NCBI GenBank assembly: GCA_949775045.1
Contig: OX459097.1
Location: 22,255,705-22,319,704, forward strand
Direction: 5' to 3'
Length of the DNA: 64,000 nt
Source of the DNA: Metridium senile
Lineage: Eukaryota > Cnidaria > Anthozoa > Actiniaria > Metridiidae
The notes under the pieces: model-generated
Seen by the model: the letters and a program-made list of their open reading frames with translations, nothing else
Database searches by the model: none
Told to the model about the DNA's origin: nothing
Program-made: the position numbers and the translations under genes
In this document: piece by piece, positions 62,702 through 64,000 of the stretch
Layout of the letters: each line of letters starts with the position of its first letter
How positions within the stretch are numbered: the stretch's first letter is position 1

Positions 62702-64000
62702 AATGTCAATAATATACTTGCATCAAATTTCACAATCAATTCCATTGAAAATCATAGCTTTTCTTTATATTGAGAGATGAAATAGTTTTCGGCACATCTA
62801 TTCTTTGAGCGTTCAATTAGTAGGGATTTTAAAGCTTCAATGTAAATAATTAAAAATATTCAAAAACTGGGAGCAACTTTAGAATACCCCGAGAATTTTG
62901 AAGGCATGCAATGGAAATTGTTGTACCCGTACTCCGTTGTCTCTTGAGAACGGCGAAATACTAATATAAACTAAGTCCGAAGTGAAATAAAGATATACAA
63001 CTAAGTGTAACCGCGGTCCACAGTCAATCACTGCGGACCACGGTGACAGGTCTATACTGTGGCCTAAAAAGTGTCGTTTGTGAGATTGAAAAAAAAAATC
63101 ATCAAAAAGCATATTATTCCAAGCAAAAAGCTAAAACAACTAGACTAAAAAGTTATATGTTTTCTTTATTTGACTAAATATCTCCCTTATTGTTGGGAAT
63201 ATGCACTTTTTTGGCTTGCAGTTTTCGCTGGCTTCCCTGCTGATCACCGGATTTTGGTGACGCGTATCTAACTCACTCACAAACAGTCAAAGTATCAAAC
63301 TTTTTCCACCAATATTTCGTCAAACTGTTTGCTTAACTATCAATATTCATCATAGCGATGACTTTGAACTATAACTGGAAAACACAACGGTCTTACTAAC
63401 CTTATTTTTAGAGAGAAAGAAACTTGCAACTTGTTGGCGTTCGTACTAGTCTCATTAAATGGGTGTGTGAGCATGATCTCGTAGCAAAATATAGATGACG
63501 TCATGCATAGCAACGGCTCATGACATGTGAAACATGAGGCCTTTTTAAGGTTGAATCGCACTACACAGACTAAACTGGGCCTAAACCTCTACTTTGAGAC
63601 TTATTTATTTGTTATTTTGTATATATTACACTTGAAATATTAATTATTAACTATAAATTAATGTTTAAAAGGAGGAAATTCCACAGAAAGCACATGTAAT
63701 TCGTGACGCGTGACCGCCGAGAACATCACTCATTTCTGTCATACTCAGACCCAGAAAGGTCAAATCAACAAGCTTTCTCTCAAATTTCAATCAAAATGAC
63801 TTTCTTAGATACAAAGTTTTAGGCTTGTTTAATCCCCATTGTACACATGTGGTGAACTCAAGCATGTTAAGGCCTGGGATTTTCGGAAATCTTTGAAAAA
63901 TGATTTCTCATTCACTCTTTAATGCACAAAGCTGAAATTTGGTTTTCTGTTCACAATTGGGTTCTTCAAAGATTTGGTGGTGATGTTGATGACAGAAAGT
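62702..64000. other. AT-rich, no gene recognised
   Basis: Short hairpin CCGCGGTCCACAGT...ACTGCGGACCACGG at 63010-63042. The dispersed repeat copy lies at 63735-63835. No splice-consistent coding segments found. Confidence 0.5.

Overview
This is eukaryotic, metazoan nuclear DNA. It is AT-rich, its genes are split by many GT-AG introns, and it is crowded with transposons, foldback MITEs and microsatellites. One gene carries a DZIP3-like HEPN domain in front of a NACHT NTPase, and Penelope-like, CR1/L2-like and Crypton-like sequences occur nearby. That combination fits a cnidarian best (inference); a sponge or another invertebrate is not excluded.

Layout. Positions 1-5131 are a satellite of at least 61 copies of a 79-bp monomer, broken once by a small hAT-like MITE. 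From 5742 to about 38172 (+ strand) lies most of a long coiled-coil gene of the CDK5RAP2/PDE4DIP/centrosomin type. I placed 35 phase-consistent exons (about 1,550 codons); the 5' end lies upstream of the window and the 3' end is uncertain. Its introns hold many mobile elements and eight GAT/ATC-rich arrays. At several exons the 3' end has been duplicated into the following intron. One intron carries a 3.3-kb terminal-inverted-repeat element that contains a broken DUF3504/Crypton-like ORF and a 5'-truncated Penelope-like element (RT plus GIY-YIG). From 38.2 to 43.1 kb there are only repeats: (TGCC)85, a 1.15-kb element full of ATCTTTACGC motifs, and a LINE fragment.

On the - strand, 57391 down to 43152 is an NLR-like gene of five coding exons: a short start exon, HEPN (RX4H motif visible), a linker, a coiled coil, and NACHT with C-terminal LRR-like repeats. 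If the inserted element is removed it reads as about 1,182 codons.

The most notable object is 46319-53027, inserted inside the coiled-coil exon of that NLR gene. It is a 6,709-bp element with 237-bp inverted terminal repeats that differ at one base. It has AG...CT ends and a 6-bp target duplication (TACCAA), which is the Maverick/Polinton type of boundary. It carries twelve small ORFs on one strand, and I recognise no Polinton polymerase, integrase, ATPase, protease or capsid among them. A splice donor lies 6 nt before the first ATG, and nearly every later ATG is preceded by a polypyrimidine-AG acceptor 0-2 nt upstream. Several stop codons overlap AATAAA. This looks like a shared leader spliced alternatively to each ORF, as in adenovirus late transcription. 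ORFs 10-12 are paralogues and ORF5 has a GRF-type zinc finger. It may be a virus-derived satellite or a non-autonomous Polinton relative that has not been described.

From 57.4 to 64 kb I see only nested foldback elements, simple repeats and unclassified AT-rich DNA, with no supportable gene.
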